In this document: one piece after another, positions 38,412 to 47,885 of the stretch
Numbering within the stretch: the first letter of the stretch is position 1
How the letters are laid out: every line of letters begins with the position of its first letter
DNA from: Asticcacaulis sp.
GTDB taxonomy: Bacteria > Pseudomonadota > Alphaproteobacteria > Caulobacterales > Caulobacteraceae
Assembly (NCBI GenBank): GCA_024707255.1
Contig: JANQAC010000002.1
Span: 862,001 to 926,000 of the forward strand
DNA: 64,000 nucleotides
Direction of reading: 5' to 3'
Notes under the pieces: model-generated
Seen by the model: the letters and a program-made list of their open reading frames with translations, nothing else
Databases searched by the model: none
What the model was told of the DNA's origin: nothing
Made by a program: the position numbers and the translations under genes

Positions 38412-39785
38412 ATGACCGCCCGTGTCCTGATCGTTGACGACATCGCCGCAAATGTGCGCCTGCTCCAGGCCAAACTGGAGGCGGACTATTACGAGACTCT
38501 GACAGCGCCCAATGGCCGCATCGCCATCGAAATAGCGATCGAAGAGCAGCCTGATATCATCCTCCTTGACGTCATGATGCCGGAAATCGACGGCTATGAG
38601 GTCTGCCGCCAGCTTAAAGAAAACGCCGAGACCCGCCATATCCCGATCATCCTGATCACGGCGCTTGATGGCCGCGAGGATCGCCTCTCTGGTCTGGAAG
38701 CCGGCGCCGATGATTTTCTCACCAAGCCGGTCGATGACGTCGTCCTGATGGCGCGTTTACAGGCCCTGGTGCGGCTCAAGCAGATGGTTGACGACCTGCG
38801 CTCGCGCAGATCAACCTCACGCCGCGCCGGCCTGATTGACCAGGAACTGTATGAGCGCCAGATTTCGGCCACCGGCAATGTCCTGATCCTCGATGACAAT
38901 ATCCGCCAGGCCGAGCGCCTGATGATGCAACTGGGCGAGGACCACCGCTGCGCCTACGAAACCGATCCGGCAAAGGCATTGAAGATCGCCGCCGGACGGG
39001 TCGATCTTGTTGTTCTGAACCTGACCGCCAAGGCCTTCGATGCCCTGCGCTGGGTGGCGCAACTGCGCACCAGTGAGGCCACGCGCCAGAGGCCGGTCCC
39101 GGCCATTATCAATGCCGATGAACGCAAGACCATGCTCAAGGCGCTGGAACTGGGCGTCAATGACGTGGTGCCGCGGCCGATCGACATGCTCGAACTGCGC
39201 GCCCGCGCCAAGACCCAGATCAAGCGCAAACGTTACGGTGATTTCCTGCGCGATACGCTTGATCGGTCGCTCGAACTGGCGATCACCGATCCGCTGACCA
39301 ATCTGAACAACCGTCGCTTCCTCGATCACCATCTCAATCTCGCCATGGCGCGTCATAACCGGGGCGCCGGAAAAGATGTGGTGTCAGTGCTGATGCTCGA
39401 TATCGACTTCTTCAAGCGCGTCAATGACACCTACGGCCACGATGCCGGCGATGAGGTGATCCGCGAATTTGCCCGCCGCCTCAGCCTCAATGTCCGCGCT
39501 ATCGACATGCCTTGTCGCTTCGGTGGCGAGGAGTTCGTGGTGCTGATGCCGGGCACCGACCAGCCGGACGCCCTGCATATCGCCGAACGCGTCCGTTCGC
39601 AGGTGGCCGATACGCCGTTTGCCCTGGCCGATGGCCGCTCGCTCGATGTCACGGTTTCGGTCGGCGTCGCCACTTCGCGCGGCCTGGGCGATTCACCAGA
39701 AGGTCTGCTGAAGCGGGCCGACGAGGGGGTTTACGAGGCCAAGCAGTCCGGCCGCAACCGCGTGATCGTCAAGGCCGCGGCTTAA
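38412..39785 (+). CDS. pleD: Diguanylate cyclase response regulator PleD
   Basis: The 457-residue protein is REC-REC-GGDEF. The first REC has phospho-acceptor Asp53 (LLDVMMPEIDGYEV); the second is an adaptor lacking a clear acceptor. The active-site loop GGEEF is at residues 371-375 and the inhibitory site RAID at 362-365. PleD makes c-di-GMP at the stalked pole during the swarmer-to-stalked transition. It follows divK, presumably in one transcript. Its stop overlaps a convergent small gene by 4 bases. Confidence 0.96.
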   Translation: MTARVLIVDDIAANVRLLQAKLEADYYETLTAPNGRIAIEIAIEEQPDIILLDVMMPEIDGYEVCRQLKENAETRHIPIILITALDGREDRLSGLEAGADDFLTKPVDDVVLMARLQALVRLKQMVDDLRSRRSTSRRAGLIDQELYERQISATGNVLILDDNIRQAERLMMQLGEDHRCAYETDPAKALKIAAGRVDLVVLNLTAKAFDALRWVAQLRTSEATRQRPVPAIINADERKTMLKALELGVNDVVPRPIDMLELRARAKTQIKRKRYGDFLRDTLDRSLELAITDPLTNLNNRRFLDHHLNLAMARHNRGAGKDVVSVLMLDIDFFKRVNDTYGHDAGDEVIREFARRLSLNVRAIDMPCRFGGEEFVVLMPGTDQPDALHIAERVRSQVADTPFALADGRSLDVTVSVGVATSRGLGDSPEGLLKRADEGVYEAKQSGRNRVIVKAAA

Positions 39786-40234
39786 TTATCTGCAGGCGTC
39801 TTTATATAGACCTGCGCGCTGTCGGGATGCACCACCTGATACGACGTAGAGGAGATGATCCATGTTGCGGTAGGCTCAGCAGCGCCTGGGTCATAAAACA
39901 GGATTTCGTCACCAACCCGCTTTTCAGTACCGCTGTAAATCGCTCCGCCTGAATTGTAATAAGTATCGTCAATGATGCCCGTTTTGGGGTCGAGCCTTAC
40001 TGCTGTGACGCCTTCCTGAGCAACACTCCCATCCTTATTGACCAGCTTATGTGTATTGATCGCTAGTTGGTTGCCTGTTGCAATATGAAAGCAGCGTGTG
40101 TCCGTAGCGCCATCGGGAAGAGTGTACGCCCAGCAACTTCCGTCAAGTTCCTTGAAGTGCTCTGAAAGGCTTTCTTCAGCCATTGTTGGCGTAGAAAATG
40201 TGAGCGCCACTGCTACAAGTAAAACAAACTTCAT
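39782..40234 (-). CDS. Hypothetical secreted protein
   Basis: From ATG 40234 (Shine-Dalgarno GGGGG) the product is 150 residues with signal peptide MKFVLLVAVALTFSTPTMA. The mature part (LDGSCWAYTLPDGATDTRCF with two Cys, TWIISSTSYQVVHPDSAQVY) looks like a small beta-rich domain. Unknown function. Lower GC than neighbours. It overlaps the pleD 3' end by 4 bases. Confidence 0.65.
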   Translation of the reverse strand: MKFVLLVAVALTFSTPTMAEESLSEHFKELDGSCWAYTLPDGATDTRCFHIATGNQLAINTHKLVNKDGSVAQEGVTAVRLDPKTGIIDDTYYNSGGAIYSGTEKRVGDEILFYDPGAAEPTATWIISSTSYQVVHPDSAQVYIKTPADN

Positions 40235-40317
40235 ATGCCCCCCCAAAAAAGTCAGAACGATTATATTCACGGTATCACGGATTATCCAATCGTTTCGTCA
40301 CCTAAAATCCCAGACGC

Positions 40318-40359
40318 AAAAAAGCCGCGCCGAGTATAGGGGGAACTCAGGCGCGGCTT
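40318..40359 (-). terminator. Rho-independent terminator of rpmG
   Basis: On the minus strand AAGCCGCGCC and GGCGCGGCTT form a perfect 10-bp stem followed by a T run, about 55 bases beyond the rpmG stop. Confidence 0.8.
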
Positions 40360-40412
40360 CCTTAAAAGCCCACCGGCGGGGGGATGCCGATGGACAAACG
40401 CAACAGGCGTGA

Positions 40413-40580
40413 TTACTTAATCTTGCCTTCTTTGAATTCGACGTGCTTGCGCACGACCGGATCGTACTTCTTCAGCACCATCTTTTCGGTCTTCGTGCGG
40501 GCGTTCTTCTTCGTCACGTAGAAGAAGCCGGTGTCCGCCGTCGAGTTCAGGCGGATCTTGATGGAGGCTGGCTTTGCCAT
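40413..40580 (-). CDS. rpmG: 50S ribosomal protein L33
   Basis: The 55-residue product reads [40 protein letters not shown] and [15 protein letters not shown], a normal L33 of the form lacking the zinc-binding Cys pairs. It is a component of the large ribosomal subunit near the E site. Adjacent in relatives to the divK-pleD region. Confidence 0.96.
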   Translation of the reverse strand: MAKPASIKIRLNSTADTGFFYVTKKNARTKTEKMVLKKYDPVVRKHVEFKEGKIK

Positions 40581-40777
40581 GACGTAAAGTCCTTACGGTT
40601 CGGATGCGCCAAACGGCGCGAATAAAACAGGAGCGCGGAAAATACTCACAGAACGTCATAAGTCAATGGACAAATGAAGCTAACAGGCGTTTTTTCGCTG
40701 CAAGACCGCCATAGACGCATTTTTGCCGTGAAGGTCAAGCTATCTGCGCGTCCCTCCGCTGTTTTCGGGACAAACCC

Positions 40778-41347
40778 ATGAAACGACTTCTCACCGCCGG
40801 TCTTGTTGTCTTCGGACTGATTCTGGCTATGCCGGCTTTTGCCGCCGACAAGCCGACCGGCTACCAGTCACCTGCGCCGCTCAGCCTGAGTGCGGCCGCC
40901 GGCGAGACCAATACGGCGAAGTCTGATCCGCTGACCGATGTCACCCGCGTTGACCTGGTGGTGCGTCTCAAATGCGCCGATGACAACTGCGCCACGGCGG
41001 CCTTTGGCCTCTCCATCGATGATGAGGCCGGGGAGGCGGCGGCCCTGACCTTTACCGCCACCGAAGATGGCAAGCTTCAGGCCGGGGTCACCAAGGTCGG
41101 CGGCACCGGCGAGGAAGCGGTGCAGGGCTATAAGATGTCGCCCAAGCCGGGTGATGATTTCGACCTGCGCATCCACTGGAATAACGGCAACCGCGTCACT
41201 TTCGATCTTTACGGCAAGAACCCGGTCACCGGCCTCGAAACCATGGAAAGCCACGACATCCAGCTCGATGCCGGCATCAAGCAACTCTCCATTCGCGCCT
41301 CCGGCGGCGACCTGACCCTGGAGAAGCAGAGCTATACCTTTAGGTAG
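40778..41347 (+). CDS. Hypothetical secreted protein
   Basis: The 189-residue protein has a clear signal peptide (LLTAGLVVFGLILAMPAFAA). The mature chain is beta-rich, with two Cys close together (LKCADDNCATAAFGL) and segments such as DDFDLRIHWNNGNRVTFDLY. It may be a small secreted beta-sandwich; no family recognised. It has its own promoter space upstream. Confidence 0.65.
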   Translation: MKRLLTAGLVVFGLILAMPAFAADKPTGYQSPAPLSLSAAAGETNTAKSDPLTDVTRVDLVVRLKCADDNCATAAFGLSIDDEAGEAAALTFTATEDGKLQAGVTKVGGTGEEAVQGYKMSPKPGDDFDLRIHWNNGNRVTFDLYGKNPVTGLETMESHDIQLDAGIKQLSIRASGGDLTLEKQSYTFR

Positions 41348-41706
41348 GTTTCTGGCAGATAGGTTCTGACCGCCGGCTTGCCGGTCGACTCTGGCACGCC
41401 GTTTTATAGTGACGTTTTTGACACGAGCGGACTTCCCCTTTTGCGGGAAAAGTGTCAGCGTTCTGACAACCCTTGCGCAAGTTGCGGTTAAACGTTAATC
41501 ATGGTTAACCGTGCCTCTATGCGTCTTTAGGGCAGGCGAGGTAATGAGGCTTTTGATGAGCCTTGTGATATGACATTGTAATTCTGATATGCGCCCATCT
41601 TGTCAAGACAAGGCCGCCTGACTCTGCAGATGTCATGCAGTCACGGACAAAGGACTGGCGCGCATCCTATCCAGCATTTGTTTATAGCCGGCTTGAGGGG
41701 AACGCC
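41348..41706. other. Gene-free region with three TTAA half-sites
   Basis: This gap holds a palindrome CTTGCGCAAG (41472-41481) and a GGTTAA...TTAACC inverted repeat (41486-41510) with three TTAA half-sites at 41488, 41495 and 41505. Spacings of 3 and 6 bases do not fit the CtrA rule of 7. It probably contains the promoter of the downstream membrane protein. No gene seen. Confidence 0.5.
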
Positions 41707-43296
41707 ATGGCGAACAGGAAGCTGATTAAAGACAATTATGACCTGAAACTTCTGGATGGATCATTGGCTTTTGTCGATGGTCTCAATGCAGAGGAAATTC
41801 CGCAACTCAAAAAACCTGTCAAACCCGCAGATTATTATACCTTGGATGAAGAAACTTTAAGAGCGGACGGCAGGCATTTTTGTGACATTCAGGAAGCGAT
41901 ATCTCTCACCAATGAAAGTGAATGGTACAGGTTTAAAGATAGTGTCCTGCGTCCCTATTTCGATCATAGTATCACTGCCACAGCGGTTATGACCGCCGAA
42001 AGTGAGGCGCCGCGCCAAGCCATTATATCAGGTATTTCGCCGGCTCAATTGATCGTGCAGCCATTGATCGAACAGGATAAGCAATTTCCGCATATCGCCG
42101 AATTCAATTCCTTCAATGATAAAACTTTGCGAGATTGCGGCCTTGCCTGGGCTTCGGCCATTATTCGCAACTATGGCATTCTGCTGGATGAGCGTGCCAA
42201 AGCGACCAATGAGGGTGAGAAGAAAATCTTTAACCGTCTCTGGTGGGGCCTGGCAGTAATATGGCTCTTGAGCAACGTCATGGATTCTGGCCCTTTGATG
42301 ATATGGCTGCATGAACATCAAAGAGGGTTTCCGCTCTGGCATTGGTCCCCGATACTCATCTTATGCTTGCGTGTGTTCGCGGTCGTTTTGACTCTGATCC
42401 TGGCGGGTGGTTTGATTTTGCTCTCAGGACGTTGTCGTTTCGTTGTGGAGAATAGATTTAAAGCATTATTATCGGCGTTTCAGAATATTACTCGACAATC
42501 AAGCCTGCAGGTCGGCGCGATGATGAATGCGCGCCGAGAGCTTTTAGACCACCTGCACGGTAATTTGTGGGGTGCGGCCATAATGTTTAAGGAAAAGCAT
42601 TGGGCGGAAGATAAACAAAGAAGAGAATTCGCCACGGAATATCGGTTGTGGACGAAAACCCGAAGCCGATGCATACGCATGGCCATGTGGGTGAATGGGC
42701 GGCGAAAAAGCCTGGATGATCTGCTGATTAACCTGCATAACTACATTCTCATGGGATATGCCGCTCAAACCGCGCGTGCCGAGTTCAAGGCCCATTTCAC
42801 GATCATTTCATGGGGGGCGGAGCAGGGATGGTGGCGATTGCTTTTCGGATATGGCCTCATAAAACTGTTGGGGAGTTGGGGTTGGGACAGGCTGTACTTT
42901 ATAAAAGGCCTGGCCTCTTCACGTTTTTGGAAGGTTTTTTGGATTTCTCAGGTCGCATTGCTGGTTGCGGCCTTTTCAATCTGGTTGTTGCGGCTGCATT
43001 ATTATTACGATCCGGTTGCTATGTCACAGCCTGGGGTAGCCGGATGGGATTGGGGAATGCTGGTTGTAAAGCTCGCGTGCATCGCGGCGCCCCTGGGCTT
43101 TGGTATACACAGAATATATAGCTTGGTCGCCAAGCTGGAGACGCCGGACGAACCGGCCTTGATCCTGGGCAATATCAAGGGCGCCCTGCCGGACGAAAAA
43201 TACACAGCCTTGCGGGTTCTTGAAAAGGCGGTGAAGGAGCTTGTCGAGCATGATGCCAACCGTCTGCTGACAGAAGAGGACAAGCACCGCGGATAA
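41707..43296 (+). CDS. Hypothetical membrane protein
   Basis: From ATG 41707 (Shine-Dalgarno GAGGGG) the product is 529 residues. The first 190 residues are soluble; hydrophobic segments occur near residues 180-200, 220-245, 400-430 and 455-480. No known family. GC is lower and codon use different from neighbours, consistent with lateral acquisition. rnr converges on it with a 3-base gap. Confidence 0.65.
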   Translation: MANRKLIKDNYDLKLLDGSLAFVDGLNAEEIPQLKKPVKPADYYTLDEETLRADGRHFCDIQEAISLTNESEWYRFKDSVLRPYFDHSITATAVMTAESEAPRQAIISGISPAQLIVQPLIEQDKQFPHIAEFNSFNDKTLRDCGLAWASAIIRNYGILLDERAKATNEGEKKIFNRLWWGLAVIWLLSNVMDSGPLMIWLHEHQRGFPLWHWSPILILCLRVFAVVLTLILAGGLILLSGRCRFVVENRFKALLSAFQNITRQSSLQVGAMMNARRELLDHLHGNLWGAAIMFKEKHWAEDKQRREFATEYRLWTKTRSRCIRMAMWVNGRRKSLDDLLINLHNYILMGYAAQTARAEFKAHFTIISWGAEQGWWRLLFGYGLIKLLGSWGWDRLYFIKGLASSRFWKVFWISQVALLVAAFSIWLLRLHYYYDPVAMSQPGVAGWDWGMLVVKLACIAAPLGFGIHRIYSLVAKLETPDEPALILGNIKGALPDEKYTALRVLEKAVKELVEHDANRLLTEEDKHRG

Positions 43297-43299
43297 ACC

Positions 43300-45693
43300 T
43301 TATCTTTTCTTCTTTTTCTTCATGTTCTTGACGCCGTGTTTAGCGCCGCCGGATTTCATGGTCTTGTCGCGGAAGCCGGCTTTCTGCGGACCCTTTCCGC
43401 GCGTCTGGTAGCCCGGACCCCGGCCGCGCACGCCCAGGCGCGGTTTCGGCGCATTGGGATCGGCGGCTTCCGGTTCGCTCAGCATCTTGAACACCAGACC
43501 GCCGGTGATCGGCATGGCCTCGGTCAGTTCCACCTCGATCTGCCGGCCCAGGCGCCAGCGCTCGCCGCTGCGCTCGCCGATCAGGGCGTGCTGCACATCA
43601 TCGTGGACGAAATAATCATTGCCCAGCGATGATACCGGGATGATGCCGTCGGCGCCGGTATCGGTCAGCTTCACGAACAGCCCGAAGCGCGTCACGCCGA
43701 CGATCCGGCCCGCGAAGGTGGCGCCCACCTTGTCGTGCAGGAAGGCGGCCACATAGCGCTCGATGGCCTCGCGCTCGGCCTGCATGGACCGGCGCTCGGT
43801 AGCGGTGATATGCTCGGCGGTATCGGCCAGCGTCTTGATCTCGTAGTCGGTCAGGCCGTCATCGCCCAGTTTGAGCGCCCGGATAAGGCCGCGATGGACT
43901 ACCAGGTCGGCATAGCGGCGGATCGGGGAGGTGAAATGGGCGTAATTATCGAGATTGAGCCCGAAGTGGCTGTAGTTTTCCGGCGAGTAGTGCGCCTGCA
44001 TCTGGGTGCGCAGCACCACCTCGTTGATGATCTCGGCGTGCGGACCGTCCTTCTGGCTGTCCAGCAGGGCGTTGAAGCGCTCCGTGCGCGGCGGCTCGCC
44101 CTTGTTCCATGGCAACCCAATCGTTTGCAGAAAATCGGCCAGGTTGCCGACCTTTTCCAGCGACGGCGTTTCGTGGACGCGATAGACCAGTGGGGTTTTA
44201 TGCTTTTGCAGTTCCTCGGCCGCGCTGACATTGGCCTGGATCATCATTTCCTCGATCAACTGCATGGCATCGAGCGAGACACGCTGTTCGATGGAGACAA
44301 CATTGCCGTAGGCGTCGAGCTTTACACGGCGCTCCGGCGAAGTGATGTGCAGCGGCTGGCGGGTGTTGCGCCCACGCGTCAGGCAGGCATGGGCCGCCCA
44401 CAAAGGCTTCAGCAAGGCGTCGAGGATCGGACCGGTCTTGTCATCCGGATTGCCGTCGATGGCGGCCTGCGCCTGTTCGTAGGAGAGCTTGGCGGCCGAA
44501 CGCATCAGGCCGCGCACGAATTTGTGGCTGATCTTCTTGCCGGTGGCGTTGAAGACCATGCGCACGGCCAGCGTGGCGCGGTTCTCGCCTTCCTGCAAGC
44601 TGCACAGGCCAGAGGAGAGGACGTGCGGCAGCATGGGCTCGACACGATCGGGGAAATAGGTCGAATTGCCCTTGTCGCGGGCATCGCGGTCGAGCGACGA
44701 ACCGGAAGTAACGTAAGAGGCGACGTCGGCGATGGCTACCCAGACGACATGGCCGTCCGGATTGGCGGGGTCGTCGTCGGCATGGGCATAGACGGCGTCG
44801 TCATGGTCCTTGGCGTCCACCGGATCGATGGTGACGAACGGCAGGTCGCGCAGGTCGGTGCGCTTGCCAAGCGTCGGCGGCTCGGCGGTTTTTGCCTCGT
44901 CCTCGGTGCTCGACTGGAAGCCGATGGGCAGGCCGTGGCTGTGGATGGCCATGACCGAGGCGATCTTCGGGCTGTCCTCCTTGCCGATGACCTCCAGCAC
45001 GCGGGCGGGCTTCGGGCCATATTTATGCACGCCGCCGACCGGCGCGGCGATCACCACATCGCCATCTTCCAGTGTATCGAGATTGCTGCCGGTGAGGGTA
45101 AAGCTCGACTTTTCCTTGCGATTGACCGATTCCAGCCGGTATTCCCTTGGCCCCTTGCGCGACCGGCCGATCCGCACCACGCCGACCAGCTTGGGTGCGC
45201 CCTGGTCGAGCACCTTGATCAGATGGGCGACCCAGCCGTCAGAGGTCTGCTCGAAGCGGACATAGATGCGGTCGCCCATGGCGGGCGGCGTCTGGGCGGC
45301 CGAAGGCTTAAGGGGCGCGAGGCGGGCGAGCGGCGACGGGTTCTTCGGGTCCGTCTTGCCCCAGCGGACCCACAGTTCGCCATCGATATCGCGCTCGACC
45401 ACTTCGCAGACGCCGGTATCGGGCAGGGCGCCCAGGGCACCGAACGACTTGCGGCCGCTCTTGTGCAGCCTGCCTTCCTCGCTGAGCGCCTTCAGCCGTT
45501 GGCGCAACGCCCGGCGATCATCCCCCTTGAGACCAAATTGTTTGGCGAGGTCGCCGACATCGATCTCGCGCGACGCCGCCAAGGCGTCGAGAAGGGTCTG
45601 GTCGTCAGGCAGGCCCTTGGAGGGCCGGGATGCGACAGGTTTTTGCAGATGGGGGGCTTTTGCGGCGCGCGGAATGCGGGGGAGCTTTGTCAT
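43300..45693 (-). CDS. rnr: Ribonuclease R
   Basis: The 797-residue protein has an N-terminal winged-helix part, cold-shock OB folds, a central RNB domain (VTIDPVDAKDHDDAVYAHAD with catalytic Asp cluster, and SSLDRDARDKGNSTYFPDRV), an S1 domain (VGATFAGRIVGVTRFGLFVK) and a Lys/Gly-rich tail. RNase R degrades structured RNA 3' to 5' and helps in rRNA and tmRNA quality control. Length is normal for the family. Confidence 0.95.
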   Translation of the reverse strand: MTKLPRIPRAAKAPHLQKPVASRPSKGLPDDQTLLDALAASREIDVGDLAKQFGLKGDDRRALRQRLKALSEEGRLHKSGRKSFGALGALPDTGVCEVVERDIDGELWVRWGKTDPKNPSPLARLAPLKPSAAQTPPAMGDRIYVRFEQTSDGWVAHLIKVLDQGAPKLVGVVRIGRSRKGPREYRLESVNRKEKSSFTLTGSNLDTLEDGDVVIAAPVGGVHKYGPKPARVLEVIGKEDSPKIASVMAIHSHGLPIGFQSSTEDEAKTAEPPTLGKRTDLRDLPFVTIDPVDAKDHDDAVYAHADDDPANPDGHVVWVAIADVASYVTSGSSLDRDARDKGNSTYFPDRVEPMLPHVLSSGLCSLQEGENRATLAVRMVFNATGKKISHKFVRGLMRSAAKLSYEQAQAAIDGNPDDKTGPILDALLKPLWAAHACLTRGRNTRQPLHITSPERRVKLDAYGNVVSIEQRVSLDAMQLIEEMMIQANVSAAEELQKHKTPLVYRVHETPSLEKVGNLADFLQTIGLPWNKGEPPRTERFNALLDSQKDGPHAEIINEVVLRTQMQAHYSPENYSHFGLNLDNYAHFTSPIRRYADLVVHRGLIRALKLGDDGLTDYEIKTLADTAEHITATERRSMQAEREAIERYVAAFLHDKVGATFAGRIVGVTRFGLFVKLTDTGADGIIPVSSLGNDYFVHDDVQHALIGERSGERWRLGRQIEVELTEAMPITGGLVFKMLSEPEAADPNAPKPRLGVRGRGPGYQTRGKGPQKAGFRDKTMKSGGAKHGVKNMKKKKKR

Positions 45694-45744
45694 TGCCTCT
45701 AATGTAAGCGAGACTCAAACGGGACACCATCCCCCGCCAAAGAT

Positions 45745-46215
45745 TTAACTATAGGACGGCGGCGGTTGGTCGGGCGGTAATTGCATCAGGGTGAACCAGT
45801 ACTGCTCTATGCGCGAAACGATATCGTCATAGGTATCGGCATCTAGCGGCTTGGTGATGTAGCCATTGGCATGGTGGTCGTAGCTGTCGGTAATATCCAT
45901 ATCGGCGCTGGAACTCGACAGCACGATCACTGGTATGCGCTTGAAATCCGGGTCTTCCTTGACCGTTTGCAGGAAGTCCTGGCCGTGCATGTGCGGCAGG
46001 TTGAGATCGAGCAGGATCAGATCGGGCCGGGGGGCTTCGGCGTGTTCGCCTTCGCGGCGCAGGATGCTCAGGCCCTTTTCGCCAGTCTCCGCCACCAGTA
46101 TGTCGCTGGCCAGGTTGGCCCGTTTGAAGGCCCGCCGGGTGAGGACCGCATCGCCGCGATTGTCTTCGACCAGCAATACCTGCGCGGCGCGCGCCCTGTC
46201 TGCGATTCTGGTCAT
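45745..46215 (-). CDS. Single-domain response regulator, Rcp1-like
   Basis: The 156-residue product is one REC domain: LLVEDNRGDAVLTRRAFKRA, phospho-acceptor Asp in DLILLDLNLPHMHG, the PVIVLSSSSADMDI loop and KPLDADT with the conserved Lys. The DNRGD start and SSSSA loop typify Rcp1-like regulators that pair with bacteriophytochrome-type kinases. It is divergent from the ethylene-binding-domain kinase, whose other neighbour encodes a clear paralogue, so both regulators may serve that kinase. Confidence 0.9.
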   Translation of the reverse strand: MTRIADRARAAQVLLVEDNRGDAVLTRRAFKRANLASDILVAETGEKGLSILRREGEHAEAPRPDLILLDLNLPHMHGQDFLQTVKEDPDFKRIPVIVLSSSSADMDITDSYDHHANGYITKPLDADTYDDIVSRIEQYWFTLMQLPPDQPPPSYS

Positions 46216-46374
46216 GTCGTCTCTTCTTTCCGGTTTCCCTGCGGTAAAGGTGTCCGCTATTTTTGAGGGGGCCGCAAGCGCTTTTCTACAAAGACCGGTG
46301 GGTTCAATTTCAGGACTTACCTTGTGGAGGCGCTTTGTTGTAACCTGACTTCAAGGACCGGGGAGATGGCGGAT

Positions 46375-47862
46375 ATGAAACACGAAATGAGCGCCAATGG
46401 CTTCATGCCGCACGGCTACTGCTTCCTGTGGCAGCCGGGCGTTCTGTGGCTGCACGTCCTGTCCGATCTGGCCATTGCTCTGGCCTATTTCGGCATTCCG
46501 CTGGCCCTGATCTATTTCATTCGCAAGCGCCGCGACCTGCCGTTCCAGCGGGTTTTCGTCCTGTTCGGCGCCTTTATCCTGCTGTGTGGCTGCACCCATC
46601 TGTTGAGCATCTGGGTGCTGTGGCATCCGGACTATATATTCGAGGGCTGGGTCAAGGCCGCTACGGCCGTCGTCTCCATTGCCACCCTGGTCATGGTCAT
46701 CCGCCTGATGCCGCAGCTTTTGACCTTGCCAAGCCCGGCGCAGCTTCGTGAGGTTAACACCAAGCTGGAGACGATGTACCGGCAGAGCGAGGAAAACAGC
46801 CGGGCGGTGATAGACAATGTGCTGGACGGCGTCATCACCATCGATGAACACGACCGCATCTGCAGCTTCAATGCCGCCTGCGAGGACATGTTCGGCTATC
46901 AGGCCAGTGAAGTGATCGGCCGGCCGATTTCGCTGCTGATGCCCGACCCGACCTATACCGAGCACGACCGCTATGTCAGCGAATACCTGCCGATCGACGC
47001 CGGTGCGCGCGAAGTCCAGGGTGTTCGAAAGGACGGCACGGCCTTTGCCGCAGACCTTTCTGTCAGCGCCTTCGAGGTGGACGGGAAGCGGCACTATACC
47101 GGCATTATCCGCGACATTACCAAGGCCAAGCAGGCCGAGGCGGCGCGCCAGAAACTGCTGAAACGCCTGACCGATTCCAATACCGAACTGGAGCGCTTCG
47201 CCTATGTCGCCTCGCACGACATGCAGGAGCCCCTGCGCATGGTGCTCAATTTCAGCCAGATCATCGCCCATGATTATGCTGACAAGCTGGATGACGACGG
47301 CCGCGAGTACCTGAAGATCATCGGCGATTCGGCCGGGCGGATGCGCGACATGGTCCAGGATCTGCTCGAATATGCCCGGCTCGACAAGGACAGCGGACGG
47401 TACGATAAGGTCGATCTACGCGTCGAACTGGCCCATGTGCTGGAAAACCTGCGTACCCTCACGAAGGAAAGCCAGGCGGTGATCACCTATGACCCGCTGC
47501 CGGTCATCTGCGGCAATGGCGTGCAACTGATGCGCCTGATGCAGAACCTGATCGCCAATGCCATCAAGTATCAGAAACCGCGTCGGCTGCCGGTCGTCCA
47601 TATCGGCTGTGAGGACGATGGCGACGACTGGCGGATATCGGTGCGCGACAACGGCATGGGCATAGAAGACGCCTTTATCGACCAGATATTCGAACCCTTC
47701 CGGCGCCTGCATAGCTGGGAAGGCATTCAGGGGTCCGGCCTGGGCCTGTCGGTATGCCGGAAAATCGTCGAAAGCCATGGCGGCCGCATCTGGGCGGTTT
47801 CCGAACCGGATACCGGCAGTACCTTCTTTTTCACCATTCCGAAAAATCTGAAATCCGGGTAA
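46375..47862 (+). CDS. Sensor histidine kinase with ethylene-receptor-type membrane domain, PAS, HisKA and HATPase
   Basis: ATG 46375 with GGGGAG upstream gives 495 residues. Residues 25-110 form three membrane helices that resemble the ethylene-binding domain of plant ETR1: SDLAIALAYFGIPLALIYF and FGAFILLCGCTHLLSIW. All five residues I know to matter in ETR1 are kept (Asp31, Tyr38, Ile68, Cys71, His75; ETR1 Asp25, Tyr32, Ile62, Cys65, His69). A PAS domain (about 140-260) follows, then a HisKA helix with phospho-acceptor His281 in ASHDMQEPLR and a HATPase (NLIANAIKYQKP, DNGMGI, GSGLGLSVC). Two REC-only regulators flank the gene. Copper(I)-dependent ethylene binding is predicted, not shown; ligand identity is inference. 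Confidence 0.9.
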   Translation: MKHEMSANGFMPHGYCFLWQPGVLWLHVLSDLAIALAYFGIPLALIYFIRKRRDLPFQRVFVLFGAFILLCGCTHLLSIWVLWHPDYIFEGWVKAATAVVSIATLVMVIRLMPQLLTLPSPAQLREVNTKLETMYRQSEENSRAVIDNVLDGVITIDEHDRICSFNAACEDMFGYQASEVIGRPISLLMPDPTYTEHDRYVSEYLPIDAGAREVQGVRKDGTAFAADLSVSAFEVDGKRHYTGIIRDITKAKQAEAARQKLLKRLTDSNTELERFAYVASHDMQEPLRMVLNFSQIIAHDYADKLDDDGREYLKIIGDSAGRMRDMVQDLLEYARLDKDSGRYDKVDLRVELAHVLENLRTLTKESQAVITYDPLPVICGNGVQLMRLMQNLIANAIKYQKPRRLPVVHIGCEDDGDDWRISVRDNGMGIEDAFIDQIFEPFRRLHSWEGIQGSGLGLSVCRKIVESHGGRIWAVSEPDTGSTFFFTIPKNLKSG

Positions 47863-47885
47863 GCTGCACATCTGGGAGATAGACG

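Noticed and set aside
41486..41510. Possible CtrA box (three TTAA half-sites)
   Set aside because: Spacings between neighbouring half-sites are 3 and 6 bases, not 7.
43735..45702. Long open frame (about 655 codons) on the plus strand opposite rnr
   Set aside because: Antisense to a strongly conserved gene; it is open only because GC-rich codon use depletes stops on the opposite strand.
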